64,000 nt of DNA from JBFXCS01 sp050181915 (GCA_050181915.1 JBFXCS010000002.1:496001-560000); one strand, 5' to 3'. Shown: positions 44,663 to 54,131, counted from the first letter of the stretch. Notes: generated by a model from the letters alone, not told the origin. Program-made: numbers and translations.

Positions 44663-47115
44663 TGGACGAGCACCTGCACCACCTGGTCTCGGCGCGCGTC
44701 GACGCCGACGACGCACTCCCCGCTGAGGTGGGCCTCCTCGTGCTCGCCGCCTGCGAAGGCGAGGACGCGTTGGCCGCCGAGCTCGACGGCGGCGCGACCG
44801 AGCGGTCCGAGCCCGGCTCGGTGCCGGCGCCGGTCGACCCACCCGCCGCATACATCACGAGTATCGCCGTCGAGGGCTTCCGTGGCGTGGGGCCGAAGGC
44901 GGAGCTGTCCCTGAATCCCGGACCCGGACTGACGCTGGTGGTGGGCCGCAACGGCTCCGGCAAGTCCAGCTTCGCCGAGGGCCTCGAGATCTGCCTGACC
45001 GGCGCGAACCTCCGCTGGGGGAAGGACCGCAGCAAGGTGTGGGAGGACGGGTGGCGGAATGTCCACCACGGGGACCCCTGCGCCGTCAGCGCGACGTTCG
45101 CCGTCGACGGCGTGCCCGGCGCCGTAACCGTCACCCGCTCGTGGGCTCCCGATGCGCCCCTCGAACTCTCCACGGTGTCCGTGACCGGCCACCCAACAGC
45201 AACCAGCATCGACGACCTGGGGTGGCGCGGGCCCCTGAACTCTCTGCGTCCGTTCCTCTCGTATAACGAACTCGGCGACATGTTCACGGGACCCCCGAGC
45301 GCTGTCTACGACGCACTCGCCGGCATCCTCGGACTGGAGGACCTGGTGGGTGTCGCCGGGGCCCTCAAGAACCAGCGCACGGCGCGAGACAAGGCACTGA
45401 GGGCCGTGAAGGACCGCGTGCCGGAACTCCTCACCCTTCTCGACGGCATCGACGACGAGCGGGCCATGTCCTCGCGGGTCGCCCTGCTCGGGAAGGACTG
45501 GAACCTGGAGGCCATCGAGTTTGCCCTCGATGGTCTCGTCGAGGGCGGCGACCCCGAGGGCGAGTTGGCGACGTTGCGTGATCTCGCCCGGGTGAGGCGA
45601 CCGGATCCCGAGATCGCTCCCGAGGCACTGCGCGAGGCGGCGCGGGCCGCCGACGACCTCGCCGCGACAGATGCGGGCGCCGCCCACCGCGTGGCCGAGC
45701 TCCTGAAACGCGCCCTCGACCACCACCACCTCGTCGGCGACGGACCCTGCCCCGTGTGCTCTGTCGGCGCGCTCGATCCCGCGTGGCGGGAACAGGCCGA
45801 GACAGAGCGGGCGGAGCTGGAGGAGCGCGCCGCCGCGGCCGAGAAGGCACAGGCCGCAGTGCGCACGGCACTCGCTGCAGCGGGACGATCCCTCGATCCC
45901 GCGCCCGGATGCCTCCACGACGGGAAACAGCTCGGCATCGACACCGCCGATGCGCTCAAGGAGTGGGAGGCGTGGCACGCCGGGTCCGTCGTCAGTGACC
46001 CCCGCGCCCTCGCCGATCACCTGGAGCATCGGGGGCCGGCCCTCGACGCCGTGCTGGCAACGGTGCGGGAAGCGGCGACGGTCGAGCTGGAGAGCCGTGA
46101 GAACGCGTGGCGCCCGGCCGCCCGGGCGCTGCACGACTGGATCGCCGACGCCCGGCCCGCGGTCGCCGGAGCCCGCCACTCGGCGGCGCTGAAGGCGGCC
46201 GAGAACTGGGTGAACGGGATCACCGGCGAGGTGCGCGCCGCCAGGTTCGCGCCCATCGCGAACGCGGCCGCCGACCACTGGGCGACGCTGCGCCGCGGAA
46301 GCAGCGTCGACATCACCAACATCGGCCTGGGCGGGACCAACACCCGGCGGCGGGTGGACATCGACGTCGAGATCGACGGCGTCGGCAGTGCAGCCCTCGG
46401 CGTCATGAGTCAGGGCGAGCTCTGTTCCCTGGCCCTCTGCATGTTCCTCCCGCGCGCGACCCTCGACGAAAGCCCCTTCCGGTTCGTGGTGATCGACGAC
46501 CCCGTGCAGTCGATGGATCCCGCGAAGGTCGACGGCCTCGCCCGCGTCCTCGAAACCGTTGCGACGACGCGGCAGGTGGTGGTCCTCACCCACGACGACC
46601 GCCTTCCCGAATCGGTGCGGCGGCTCGGGATTGAGGCCGACGTCGTCGAGGTCACCCGCGGCGAGTCCTCGATGGTCACGCTCACACCCGGCCTCGATCC
46701 GGTCGAGACGCGACTCGATGACGCCGCCGCGGCGGCGCGGGCCAGGGACCTGCCTGAGGCGATCGCCCGCAGAGTCGTGCCAGGCCTGTGCCGCCAGGCG
46801 ATCGAGGCCGCATGCATCAGCGCGGTGCGCAGGCGCCGGCTGTCACGCGGCGAGCGACACGCGGATGTGGAGAAGAGCCTCGCGGGCGTGACGACGCTGT
46901 ACGGCTGGGTCGCCATGGCGTTGTTCGACGACGACAGCCGGGAAAGCACCTCCAAGGTGCTCGGCCGCCTCAACAACGACCGCACGCTCGGTGCGCGCAG
47001 CGCCGACGCGTTCAGGAACTGCAACGAGGGCGCGCACAGCGGCTACGCCGGCCCCCTGAAAGACCTGGTGAGGGACGCCGGTCACCTGGCGAGGACGCTT
47101 GCCGGTCGCAAGTAG
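44662..47115 (+). CDS. SMC/Rad50-like AAA ATPase (candidate defence protein)
   Basis: 817 residues. Walker A is VVGRNGSGKSSFAEG near residues 93-107, with ITSIAVEGFRGVGPKAELS leading into it, as in RecF/SMC-like ATPases. A central helical region holds CPVC near 362, resembling a zinc hook. The signature is MSQGELCSLALCMF and Walker B is FVVIDDPVQSMDPAKVDG, followed by VVLTHDDRLPESV. About 200 residues after the ATPase form an extra C-terminal domain. It is followed by a small protein and a PD-(D/E)xK nuclease, each overlapping the one before. This is a plausible anti-phage operon; no exact named family is assigned. Confidence 0.85.
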   Translation: MDEHLHHLVSARVDADDALPAEVGLLVLAACEGEDALAAELDGGATERSEPGSVPAPVDPPAAYITSIAVEGFRGVGPKAELSLNPGPGLTLVVGRNGSGKSSFAEGLEICLTGANLRWGKDRSKVWEDGWRNVHHGDPCAVSATFAVDGVPGAVTVTRSWAPDAPLELSTVSVTGHPTATSIDDLGWRGPLNSLRPFLSYNELGDMFTGPPSAVYDALAGILGLEDLVGVAGALKNQRTARDKALRAVKDRVPELLTLLDGIDDERAMSSRVALLGKDWNLEAIEFALDGLVEGGDPEGELATLRDLARVRRPDPEIAPEALREAARAADDLAATDAGAAHRVAELLKRALDHHHLVGDGPCPVCSVGALDPAWREQAETERAELEERAAAAEKAQAAVRTALAAAGRSLDPAPGCLHDGKQLGIDTADALKEWEAWHAGSVVSDPRALADHLEHRGPALDAVLATVREAATVELESRENAWRPAARALHDWIADARPAVAGARHSAALKAAENWVNGITGEVRAARFAPIANAAADHWATLRRGSSVDITNIGLGGTNTRRRVDIDVEIDGVGSAALGVMSQGELCSLALCMFLPRATLDESPFRFVVIDDPVQSMDPAKVDGLARVLETVATTRQVVVLTHDDRLPESVRRLGIEADVVEVTRGESSMVTLTPGLDPVETRLDDAAAAARARDLPEAIARRVVPGLCRQAIEAACISAVRRRRLSRGERHADVEKSLAGVTTLYGWVAMALFDDDSRESTSKVLGRLNNDRTLGARSADAFRNCNEGAHSGYAGPLKDLVRDAGHLARTLAGRK

Positions 47116-47479
47116 CCGGGCGTCGTCGCTGCTCGCCGCGGCCGAGGGGGTCAACAACGCGCAGGGCGTGCGGTTCGCATCACACGGCGCAGCCTTCCTC
47201 GCCCGCCAAGGCGTCGAGACAGCGATGGACGGCTTCTGGCTGGCGCGCGCCCCGGGCGTGGAGGTCTGCTCCATGCGCACCCAGCTCATCTGCGCCCCCT
47301 TCCACCTGCCGCACCATGTGGCCGCCGGGGTGAACCACACCTGGTGGGCCCTCACGCGTGTCTGCCATCACCACGCCTACGACCTCCCGCCCACGCCGGA
47401 GGAACTCGGCGACCTCCTCGAAACGGCACGGGGCCTCGTTGCCGAGCTCGCTCGTCTCGCAGGCGCGGAGCGGGAGTGA
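47099..47479 (+). CDS. Small protein of the ATPase-nuclease operon
   Basis: About 126 residues from TTG 47099, overlapping the end of the ATPase gene. It contains GVRFASHGAAFLARQGVETA and THVCHHHAYDL-like RVCHHHAYDLPPTPEELGD, a His-rich motif I recall from proteins beside ATPases of this type. It may be an adaptor or HEPN-like helper; the function is unknown. The stop overlaps the GTG of the nuclease gene. Confidence 0.7.
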   Translation: MPVASSRASSLLAAAEGVNNAQGVRFASHGAAFLARQGVETAMDGFWLARAPGVEVCSMRTQLICAPFHLPHHVAAGVNHTWWALTRVCHHHAYDLPPTPEELGDLLETARGLVAELARLAGAERE

Positions 47480-48054
47480 GCGAGGCGCCGCTCATCCCCC
47501 GGCCGGCGCGACGCCGCTCGGGCGAGGAGCCGGTCGCCGGTGCGTACCTCGCCGACTTCTGGCGATGGGCGTACAGCGACCTGCTCGGCAACACCGGCCG
47601 AGGGGTCTTCGCCGAGTGGATCGTGGGCCGGGCCCTCGGATGCGTCGACGGTGTCCGCGAAGGCTGGGCAAACCACGACCTCGAATGGGACGCAATCAGG
47701 ATCGAGGTCAAGTCGGCGGCCTACCTCCAGGCATGGCAGACCCGGACTCCTTCCAGAATCGTCTTCGGGGGCCTCCGGGCGCGCGCCTGGGATCCCGTCA
47801 CCGGCGAGTGGGCAGCCGTCCAGACCTATCGCGCGGACGTCTACGTCTTCTGCATCCTCACCGCAACCGACCACGACCGGATCGATCCGCTCGACACCAA
47901 TCAGTGGCAATTCTGGGTCGTGGGCCAGGAGGCCGTCTCCGCCACCGGCCTGCGATCGATCGGTCTCGCGTTGGTCCAGCGCCTCGCGGGCGATCCGGTC
48001 CTGTTCGCAGGCCTGCCCGGCGCCGTGCGCCGTGCCACGGGGCGGACGGGCTGA
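47476..48054 (+). CDS. PD-(D/E)xK nuclease-like protein
   Basis: 192 residues from GTG 47476. Glu47 (GVFAEWIVG), Asp72 and Glu77-x-Lys79 (DLEWDAIRIEVKSAAY) give the E...D...ExK arrangement of the PD-(D/E)xK nuclease superfamily. YRADVYVFCILTATDHDRID continues the fold. It is the third gene of the ATPase operon and the likely DNA-cutting effector. The fold is assigned by motif only. Confidence 0.75.
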   Translation: MSEAPLIPRPARRRSGEEPVAGAYLADFWRWAYSDLLGNTGRGVFAEWIVGRALGCVDGVREGWANHDLEWDAIRIEVKSAAYLQAWQTRTPSRIVFGGLRARAWDPVTGEWAAVQTYRADVYVFCILTATDHDRIDPLDTNQWQFWVVGQEAVSATGLRSIGLALVQRLAGDPVLFAGLPGAVRRATGRTG

Positions 48055-48086
48055 GAACGCGCTCCGAGCCGCGCCCGCCCGGGCGA

Positions 48087-49100
48087 CTACGCAGCGGGTC
48101 GGTCGCCGCGCGGAAGGTCGGCGGGCAGGTACCCGACGGACCGGAAGACGTCCACCACGTCGAACGCGAACACCGTGAGTTCAGCGGCCTGGGCACGGAA
48201 GTCAGCGCCCGCGAGCACCTCGGCGGCGGGTTTACTGAGGCCGGGATACCCGGTCCACGGCTCGCTCGCACCCGCGACCGCCCGGCAGGCCTCGGCGGCC
48301 CGCGCGCGCACAGACTCCTGTCCGATCTCCTTGTTCTTCACACACGCCCAGACAATCGGCGGCGAATCGGGGCGCCGCGAGGACTCGTTCGCGGCAAAGC
48401 CGACTCCCAACTCGATCCGGTCCGAGGAGTACATGGAGTAGATCCATCGTTCGTCGACTCCCCAGCGACCGCTCGGTTGAAGCCCCGGCACAACCCGCGC
48501 GATCTCTCGACGCGCCTCCGTGAGCAGCGCCTTCACTCGCGCCATGACCGCCGCCCCGCGGTTCCAGGTGTCCCAATCGACCGAACCGAGCGATTCTGGC
48601 ATCACAAGGCCCTCCTCGACGAGCATCGAGACGAACTCACCTGGCAATCCCCCCTCCCCGACAGATGCGGTCACCGCGGCCAGCGCCTGCCAGCGGGACA
48701 TGACGAAGACGACCCCCAGCTCTTCCGCGACCTCGGTGACATCCACATGGTCGGGGACTGGGTGCTGGGTCAGCGCGATCACGGCTCGAAGCGGCTCCGG
48801 CCTCGTGGAGGCGTAACGCACATATCGCTCGAGCTGCTCCGCGGTGAGGTCCGCAGCCAGCTTCGACTCCACGATGACGTATGCCTCGCCCTCGGCCTCG
48901 ATGACCAGATCGAACCGGCCGATGTTTCGTTCGGACACCTGGGTGCTGACGCTCCAGCCGGTCTCGGTGGATAGCCCCAGAGATTCGAGCCAGCGGGGAA
49001 TGAGCTCGGGATGCGTCTCCCACAGGTAGGCGAGCATCTCTGTGAGTTGGTCCTCCGCCCCGGAGCGGCGGCCGATGGCGAAGAGGTTCCGTATCGGCAT
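48087..49100 (-). CDS. PD-(D/E)xK superfamily protein (restriction-endonuclease-like)
   Basis: 337 residues. RFDLVIEAEGEAYVIVESKL gives Asp64 and Glu78-x-Lys80, and SGAEDQLTEMLAYLWE supplies the preceding conserved Glu. The middle and C-terminal parts (KNKEIGQESVRARAAEACRA) are unlike known nucleases in my memory. It is convergent with the ATPase-nuclease operon and may be an independent defence gene. ATG 49100 was chosen over an earlier in-frame start. Confidence 0.72.
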   Translation of the reverse strand: MPIRNLFAIGRRSGAEDQLTEMLAYLWETHPELIPRWLESLGLSTETGWSVSTQVSERNIGRFDLVIEAEGEAYVIVESKLAADLTAEQLERYVRYASTRPEPLRAVIALTQHPVPDHVDVTEVAEELGVVFVMSRWQALAAVTASVGEGGLPGEFVSMLVEEGLVMPESLGSVDWDTWNRGAAVMARVKALLTEARREIARVVPGLQPSGRWGVDERWIYSMYSSDRIELGVGFAANESSRRPDSPPIVWACVKNKEIGQESVRARAAEACRAVAGASEPWTGYPGLSKPAAEVLAGADFRAQAAELTVFAFDVVDVFRSVGYLPADLPRGDRPAA

Positions 49101-49107
49101 CACACCC

Positions 49108-50496
49108 TCAGTCCGTGAAGCCGCCATGCGCCACGGGCCCGTCCGAACCCGCGGGGTACTCCATGAGCTCGGGGACGCCCCGCCGCCACGACTCCACGAT
49201 CGGCTCGACGATGCGCCAGCACTCCTCGGCCTCGTCGCCGCGGATCGCGAGCATCGGGTCGCCGGCGAGGACGTCGAGGATCACGCGGCCGTAGGCCGAT
49301 ACCTCCTGCGGCGCGAGGACGGCCTCCATCGTCACGGGCTCGAGGTCGAAGACGTCGCCCTCGCCGTTCAGCTCCAGGGCCAGCTCCAGGCGATCCGGCG
49401 ACAGGCCCAGGTGCAGGGTGTTCGGCAGCGGCGTCCGGCTCTGGCCGAAGGCCAGGTGCGGCACCGGGCGGAAGTGGACGGTCACGCCCTGGGCGAGCCC
49501 GGCGAGCGCCTTGCCGCTTCGCAGCGTGAACGGCACCCCCGCCCAGCGCCAGTTGTCGACGTGGAGCGTCACCTCGGCGAAGGTCTCCGTCCCGTTCGCC
49601 GGGTCGACGCCGTCCTCGGCGGCGTAGTCCGGCACGGGGCGGCCGTTCGCGGTGCCCGCCGTGTAGCGGGCGCGCACCGTCTGCGTCGCGATCTGCTCCG
49701 GCGTGGGCGTGCGGACCGCCCGGAAGAGGTCGACCTTGCGGTCGCGCAGGTCGTGCTCGTCGATGGTGGCGGGCGGCTCCATCGCGACCAGCGCCATCAC
49801 CTGCAGCAGGTGGTTCTGGATCATGTCCCGCAGCGCGCCGGCGTGGTCGTAGTAGCCGGCGCGCCCCTCCAGGGCGATCGCCTCGTCCCAGCGGATCTCG
49901 ACGCGCTCGATGTGCTCCCGGTTCCACAGCGGCTCGAACAGCCGGTTCGCGAACCGCAGGCCGAGCATGTTCTGGACCGTCTGCTTCTCGAGGAAGTGGT
50001 CGACGCGGTGGATCGCCCGCTCCGGGGCGGCGCCGGCGAGCAGGGCGTTCAGGTCGCGGGCGCTCTGCAGGTCCTGGCCGAAGGGCTTCTCCACCACGAT
50101 CGCCCCGCCCTCCGGCAGGCCGGCGGCCGCGATCGCCCGGATGGCGACGGGGAACACCGGCGGCGGCAGCGCCAGGTAGATCACCGCGGGGCCGTCCCCC
50201 TCGCCGAGGGCGCGCTTCAGGGCCTCCGGGTCGCCGGCGTCGCCCCGGTGGTAGGTGCAGAGCGCGGCGAGCCGGTCGGCGCCGGCCTTCGCGCCGTCGT
50301 CGCCGAAGCGGTCCACCGCCTCGCGCACATGGGCGCGGAAGGCCTCGTCGTCCTGCTCGGCCCGGTCGAGGCCGATGAGCCGGAAGCCCTCCGGCAGGCA
50401 CCCCAGGTTCAGCAGCCCGGCGAGCCCCGGCAGGATGAGGCGCGCCGCCAGGTCGCCTCCCGCCCCCAGCACGATCATCCGGCGGATCGTCGTCAT
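49108..50496 (-). CDS. zwf: Glucose-6-phosphate 1-dehydrogenase
   Basis: 462 residues, NAD(P)-dependent. The Rossmann start is IVLGAGGDLAARLILPGLA and the substrate region IVVEKPFGQDLQSARDLN and IHRVDHFLEKQTVQNMLGLR. The family consensus there is RIDHYLGKE; Asp-His are kept, but the Gly is replaced by Glu and the final Glu by Gln, a mild deviation. RYVSGT- and RAGKAL-like LRSGKALAGLAQ are present. It starts the oxidative pentose phosphate pathway. It overlaps the HD gene by ATGA; no pgl or gnd is adjacent. Confidence 0.87.
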   Translation of the reverse strand: MTTIRRMIVLGAGGDLAARLILPGLAGLLNLGCLPEGFRLIGLDRAEQDDEAFRAHVREAVDRFGDDGAKAGADRLAALCTYHRGDAGDPEALKRALGEGDGPAVIYLALPPPVFPVAIRAIAAAGLPEGGAIVVEKPFGQDLQSARDLNALLAGAAPERAIHRVDHFLEKQTVQNMLGLRFANRLFEPLWNREHIERVEIRWDEAIALEGRAGYYDHAGALRDMIQNHLLQVMALVAMEPPATIDEHDLRDRKVDLFRAVRTPTPEQIATQTVRARYTAGTANGRPVPDYAAEDGVDPANGTETFAEVTLHVDNWRWAGVPFTLRSGKALAGLAQGVTVHFRPVPHLAFGQSRTPLPNTLHLGLSPDRLELALELNGEGDVFDLEPVTMEAVLAPQEVSAYGRVILDVLAGDPMLAIRGDEAEECWRIVEPIVESWRRGVPELMEYPAGSDGPVAHGGFTD

Positions 50497-51107
50497 GCGC
50501 GCGCGTCTCTCAGACCGTCGGATCCCAGCTCGGCGCGCAGCTCCGCGACGATCCCGGCGAGCTCGTCCGCGAGCCGTCCCGGGCGACGGCGCGAGAACAC
50601 CTCGCTGAGCGCGCCGTAGTACCAGAGGGGATCCGACTCGGGCCGGAAGCGCGTCCACAGCGCGTCGCCGATATCCCGGTAGTCGTCGAGGATCGCCCGG
50701 GAGTTGTGGACCTTGTCGGCCAGGGAGACCCGCAGCACGCCGGGGTCGGCGCTCTCGAGGTGGGCGAGGTACGCCTCCTTGCGCCCGCGCCAGGGCGCCT
50801 TCGGCCCGGTCGCCTCCAGGCTGTCGCTGCACGCCTCCACGATCTGCGCGACCCGCTCGCCGAAGCGGGCGCGCACGTCGGCGAGCCGCTCGCGGCCGCC
50901 CTGGTCCTCGACCACGTCGTGGAGGAGGGCGGCGATCGCCTCGTCCTCGGAGAGGTCGCCGTCGCGGCCGCCGTCCTCGATGACGAGGGCGGCGACCGCC
51001 AGCAGATGGGCGACGTACGGGATCCCGGTGCCCTTGCGCCGCTGCTCGGCGTGGGCCTCGACGGCGTAGCCGAGCGCATCGGTGAAGCGGGGGCCGAGAT
51101 CGGTCAC
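50493..51107 (-). CDS. HD-domain phosphohydrolase (SpoT/MESH1-like)
   Basis: 204 residues. It begins with YAVEAHAEQRRKGTGIPYVA, then LLHDVVEDQGG carries the HD metal pair, and VSLADKVHNSRAILDDYRDI the second Asp. This is the (p)ppGpp hydrolase-like HD_4 type. No synthetase or TGS domain follows, so it would be a hydrolase only, if active on ppGpp. It is co-transcribed with zwf. Confidence 0.85.
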   Translation of the reverse strand: MTDLGPRFTDALGYAVEAHAEQRRKGTGIPYVAHLLAVAALVIEDGGRDGDLSEDEAIAALLHDVVEDQGGRERLADVRARFGERVAQIVEACSDSLEATGPKAPWRGRKEAYLAHLESADPGVLRVSLADKVHNSRAILDDYRDIGDALWTRFRPESDPLWYYGALSEVFSRRRPGRLADELAGIVAELRAELGSDGLRDARA

Positions 51108-51133
51108 GCACCGATGCTACGCCGCCCGTCGGG

Positions 51134-51466
51134 CTACGCGGCGAGCGTGACGGGCACCGCCGCGCCCCGCGGACGGGCGGCGATCTCGTCGATGTAGGCG
51201 GCCAGCCACCGCCCCATGCTCACCCGCCGCTCGCGGCTGCGCGCCGCGCCGGCCAGGTCGCGCTGGATGGGCAGCAGGGCCGCCAGCGCATCGGGGGCCA
51301 TCGACGACGTGTCGGCGGCGTAGGGGTTCTGGGCCTCCGAGAGCCGTGCGGCCGGCTGCTCCAGCGCGAGCAGCAGCTGCGCGAGCTCCGGCGTGGGCAG
51401 CTCGGCGTGGGCCCGGTCGAGCCGGGTGGCGATGGTGCTGAGACGCGGGTCGTCGTGATGGGGCAT
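51134..51466 (-). CDS. Hypothetical protein
   Basis: 110 residues, Ala/Leu-rich and probably helical (RLDRAHAELPTPELAQLLLA, RRVSMGRWLAAYIDEIAARP). The ATG 51466 has AGGGAGGA upstream, a strong Shine-Dalgarno. No signal or membrane segment, no known family. Confidence 0.65.
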   Translation of the reverse strand: MPHHDDPRLSTIATRLDRAHAELPTPELAQLLLALEQPAARLSEAQNPYAADTSSMAPDALAALLPIQRDLAGAARSRERRVSMGRWLAAYIDEIAARPRGAAVPVTLAA

Positions 51467-51683
51467 GAAGGATCCTCCCTCTGGACGGGTTCGATCGTGC
51501 GCTCCGCCGGGGCGGAGTGTGTGCATCGCGCCGGCGGGCGCCGGCGGGCCGTTCGTCAGGTGGCGCTTCGGTCAGCGCGACCGCGGAGCGCGATCCTCCG
51601 TGATCGGCCGAGCAACCACGTTAGCTCGGCTTCCCCGGGCGAATGTTCTGATCCGGTGAAGGTCGGGTGAGCCGGTCCCGGGT

Positions 51684-52220
51684 CTAACCGACCGCCCCCG
51701 ACCTCGGCGCCGGCTGCCGGCGCGGGCGCAGCCGCAGCGGGTGCATCGGGGCGCTCCAGGTGGCGTCATCCGAGAGTTCGACCCCGGTGAGGCGCCCGCA
51801 CAGCTCGTCGAGGGCGGCGGCGGGATCGGCGTCGAAGTCGAGCCCCGACTCCTCGGGCAGGGCCTCACCCTCGTCGGCGGCGACGGCCCCGGCGGAGCGG
51901 ATCATCGTCCGCGTCCGGATGCCGTCCTCGTGCACGCCGAGGCCGTAGGTCGCGGACGCCCGCTCCCACAGGAAGGCGTAGCCGTGCCGGCCCTCCGTGG
52001 CGCGGTGGACGATCCCCGCCTGATCCGGCAGGACGAGCCCCGGATCGAGCAGCACCGTCCAGCCGTCGATCTCGCCCAGCCCCGGACGCGGCGCGCCGGG
52101 CCCGTCCACCAGATCGCGGAAGGGAACGGGATCGTCGTCGCGATCGGCCATCCGGACGGCGCGCAGCACGTCGTCGGCGGCCTCTCCGAACACCAGGATC
52201 ATCGCCAGCGTCCACGCCAT
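51684..52220 (-). CDS. Hypothetical protein (DUF6461-like)
   Basis: 178 residues. It contains GEIDGWTVLLDPGLVLPDQA, EGRHGYAFLWERASATYGLG and HEDGIRTRTM, resembling DUF6461-type proteins by pattern only. No membrane segment. The region 51467-51683 between it and the previous gene contains no evident gene. Confidence 0.6.
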   Translation of the reverse strand: MAWTLAMILVFGEAADDVLRAVRMADRDDDPVPFRDLVDGPGAPRPGLGEIDGWTVLLDPGLVLPDQAGIVHRATEGRHGYAFLWERASATYGLGVHEDGIRTRTMIRSAGAVAADEGEALPEESGLDFDADPAAALDELCGRLTGVELSDDATWSAPMHPLRLRPRRQPAPRSGAVG

Positions 52221-52385
52221 CGGCCCATGCTAGCCGCGCCACCGCCCGTTCGGCGGTGGCCCCGACCATCCACTTGGCCAGTGGGCCAAGGGCCCCGCGG
52301 CTGAGAATCTGGCACCCTCGCCTAACGCACATGGGAGACGGCCCCGGCCGGAACCCCGCCACCCACGCGACGAAGGGGGCACACC

Positions 52386-52577
52386 ATGACTCAGAGCGCC
52401 ATCCTCGATCCCGCCGCCGAGCTCGAGCGGGCGACGAGCGACTACCTGGCCGTGTCCCGCAGCTCCCACCTCTACGCCACCACGGCCGACTACGAGACCG
52501 CCGAGCGGCGCGCCTGGGAGCGCGTCATGGCGGCCCGCGAGGCCGTGGAGCTGGTCGGAGACGCCCCCGCCGCGTAG
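52386..52577 (+). CDS. Hypothetical small protein
   Basis: 63 residues, mostly helical (PAAELERATSDYLAVSRSSH, YETAERRAWERVMAAREAVE). It has GAAGGGGG 8-15 nt before the ATG. No known family. Low certainty because of size; it is compact and ends just before a terminator hairpin. Confidence 0.55.
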   Translation: MTQSAILDPAAELERATSDYLAVSRSSHLYATTADYETAERRAWERVMAAREAVELVGDAPAA

Positions 52578-52583
52578 ACCGCG

Positions 52584-54131
52584 CTAACCGCGACCCGCCG
52601 CGACCGGGCGTCCCCGTCCGGTCGCGGCGGCGCGCGTCGCGCCGAGGCGGTCGCGCGCCCAGTCGGCCGCGTCCGTCGAGCGCCGCCCCACGGTGGCGAT
52701 GACGCCGTCCGGCCGCACCAGCACCGCCCCGCGCCGCAGGCCGAGGGCCCGCTCCAGCCGGCCGTCGGTGTCCTCGGCGTCGAGCCCCGGCCCCACCCGC
52801 CGCACCGTGACGGGGATGCCGCCCTCGCCGGCGCCGATCCGCGCCGGCGCCCCGCCCAGTCCGGCGTCGCCCAGCAGCACCAGGGTGGCCTCGGCGTCGC
52901 GCAGCAGGCGCTGCGACGACACCGGCACGCCGTCCATGGCCACCGTCACGTCGGGGAAGGCGTCGCCGGACCGCACCGCGCCGCCGGCGCCGCGCCGGTT
53001 CGACAGCGGCCCCTCGCTGTAGGTGATGGCCCCCTCCTCCAGCACCCCCGAGACGGCGGCGTGCAGCACGAGACCCGACGTCCGCCGCACCATCGCGCCG
53101 ATCGGGTGCCGCTCGGCCTGGTAGGTGGCGACGAGCGACTCCGGCGCGGCCCCGCGCTCCACCAGCGCGATCTTCCAGGCGAGGTTCGCGGCATCCTGGA
53201 TGCCGGCATTGAGGCCCTGCGCGCCCACCGGCCCGTGGGCGTGGGCGGCGTCGCCCGCCAGCACCACCCGGCCGTGGACGTAGCGGCGCATCTGGCGCTC
53301 GTCGGCGCGCAGCTCGCACCCCCACCTCAGGCCGGCGACGCGCAGGCCGAGGTCGGTGCGCTCGTCGAGCACCGCCTGCACGTCGTCCGGGGAGGGATCG
53401 GGCGCGCCGCCCGTGCGCTCCCCCTCCCTGTCCGCCATCACCCGCCAGCGCCCCGCGCCCATCGGCACCAGCACCACCGCTCCCGCCGCGCCCTGCGTGA
53501 CGAGCAGCGCGTGGCCGGCGTCCTCGCCGCCCTCGACGTCCACGTCGGCCACCATCCAGCGCCGCCCGGCGCGGGCGCCCGGGAAGGTGAGGCCCAGGCC
53601 GTGGCGCACGCCGGAGGCGGCGCCGTCGCAGGCGATGAGCCACGAGGCCCGCACCCGCTCGGTGCCGCGCGCGCTCACCAGCAGGCAGTCGACGCCGTCC
53701 GCGCGACGCACGAATCCGGAGAGGCGGGTGCGGCGCTCCACCGCGACGCCCCGGTCGCCCAGGGCTCCGCTGAGCAGGCGCTCGGTGTGGCTCTGCGGCA
53801 CCACCACACCGGCCGGGATGCCGGCGCCCGGCGTGCGCAGCGGCACCTCGGCGCGGCGGCCGCCCGCCATGCGCACCGAGGCGCCGCGCACGTCGGTGTG
53901 TTCGTGGGCGAGATCCTCGAAGGGCATCACCGGATCGAGCACCTGCAGGGTCCTCCGCCACATGACGAGCGCCTTCGACAGGTCGGTGGGACCGTCGTTG
54001 GCGTCGATGACGCGCACGGGGGTGCCGTGGCGGGCGAGCATCAGGGCGGCGGCGAGGCCGACGGGGCCGGCTCCCACCACCATCACGGGCGCCCCGGCGG
54101 GGCCCCTCGCATCCATGCGGTCGGGCGTCAC
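52584..54131 (-). CDS. FAD-dependent aromatic-type monooxygenase (FAD_binding_3 family)
   Basis: 515 residues. The FAD-binding GxGxxG is VMVVGAGPVGLAAALMLARH, the DG motif is ASWLIACDGAASGVRHGLGL, and the GD motif is RVVLAGDAAHAHGPVGAQGL. It hydroxylates an aromatic or polyketide substrate using NAD(P)H. GTG 54131 has GGAGG 5 nt upstream and is preferred to ATG 54167 or ATG 54116. A C-terminal thioredoxin-like extension (about 390-500) is typical of the phenol-hydroxylase and rifampicin-monooxygenase branch. Confidence 0.87.
   Translation of the reverse strand: MTPDRMDARGPAGAPVMVVGAGPVGLAAALMLARHGTPVRVIDANDGPTDLSKALVMWRRTLQVLDPVMPFEDLAHEHTDVRGASVRMAGGRRAEVPLRTPGAGIPAGVVVPQSHTERLLSGALGDRGVAVERRTRLSGFVRRADGVDCLLVSARGTERVRASWLIACDGAASGVRHGLGLTFPGARAGRRWMVADVDVEGGEDAGHALLVTQGAAGAVVLVPMGAGRWRVMADREGERTGGAPDPSPDDVQAVLDERTDLGLRVAGLRWGCELRADERQMRRYVHGRVVLAGDAAHAHGPVGAQGLNAGIQDAANLAWKIALVERGAAPESLVATYQAERHPIGAMVRRTSGLVLHAAVSGVLEEGAITYSEGPLSNRRGAGGAVRSGDAFPDVTVAMDGVPVSSQRLLRDAEATLVLLGDAGLGGAPARIGAGEGGIPVTVRRVGPGLDAEDTDGRLERALGLRRGAVLVRPDGVIATVGRRSTDAADWARDRLGATRAAATGRGRPVAAGRG
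52595..52630. terminator. Strong hairpin at the convergent gene ends
   Basis: CCGCCGCGACCGG (52595-52607) pairs perfectly with CCGGTCGCGGCGG (52618-52630), 13 bp with a 10-nt loop. It lies over the last codons of the monooxygenase gene and just after the small ORF. Confidence 0.7.
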
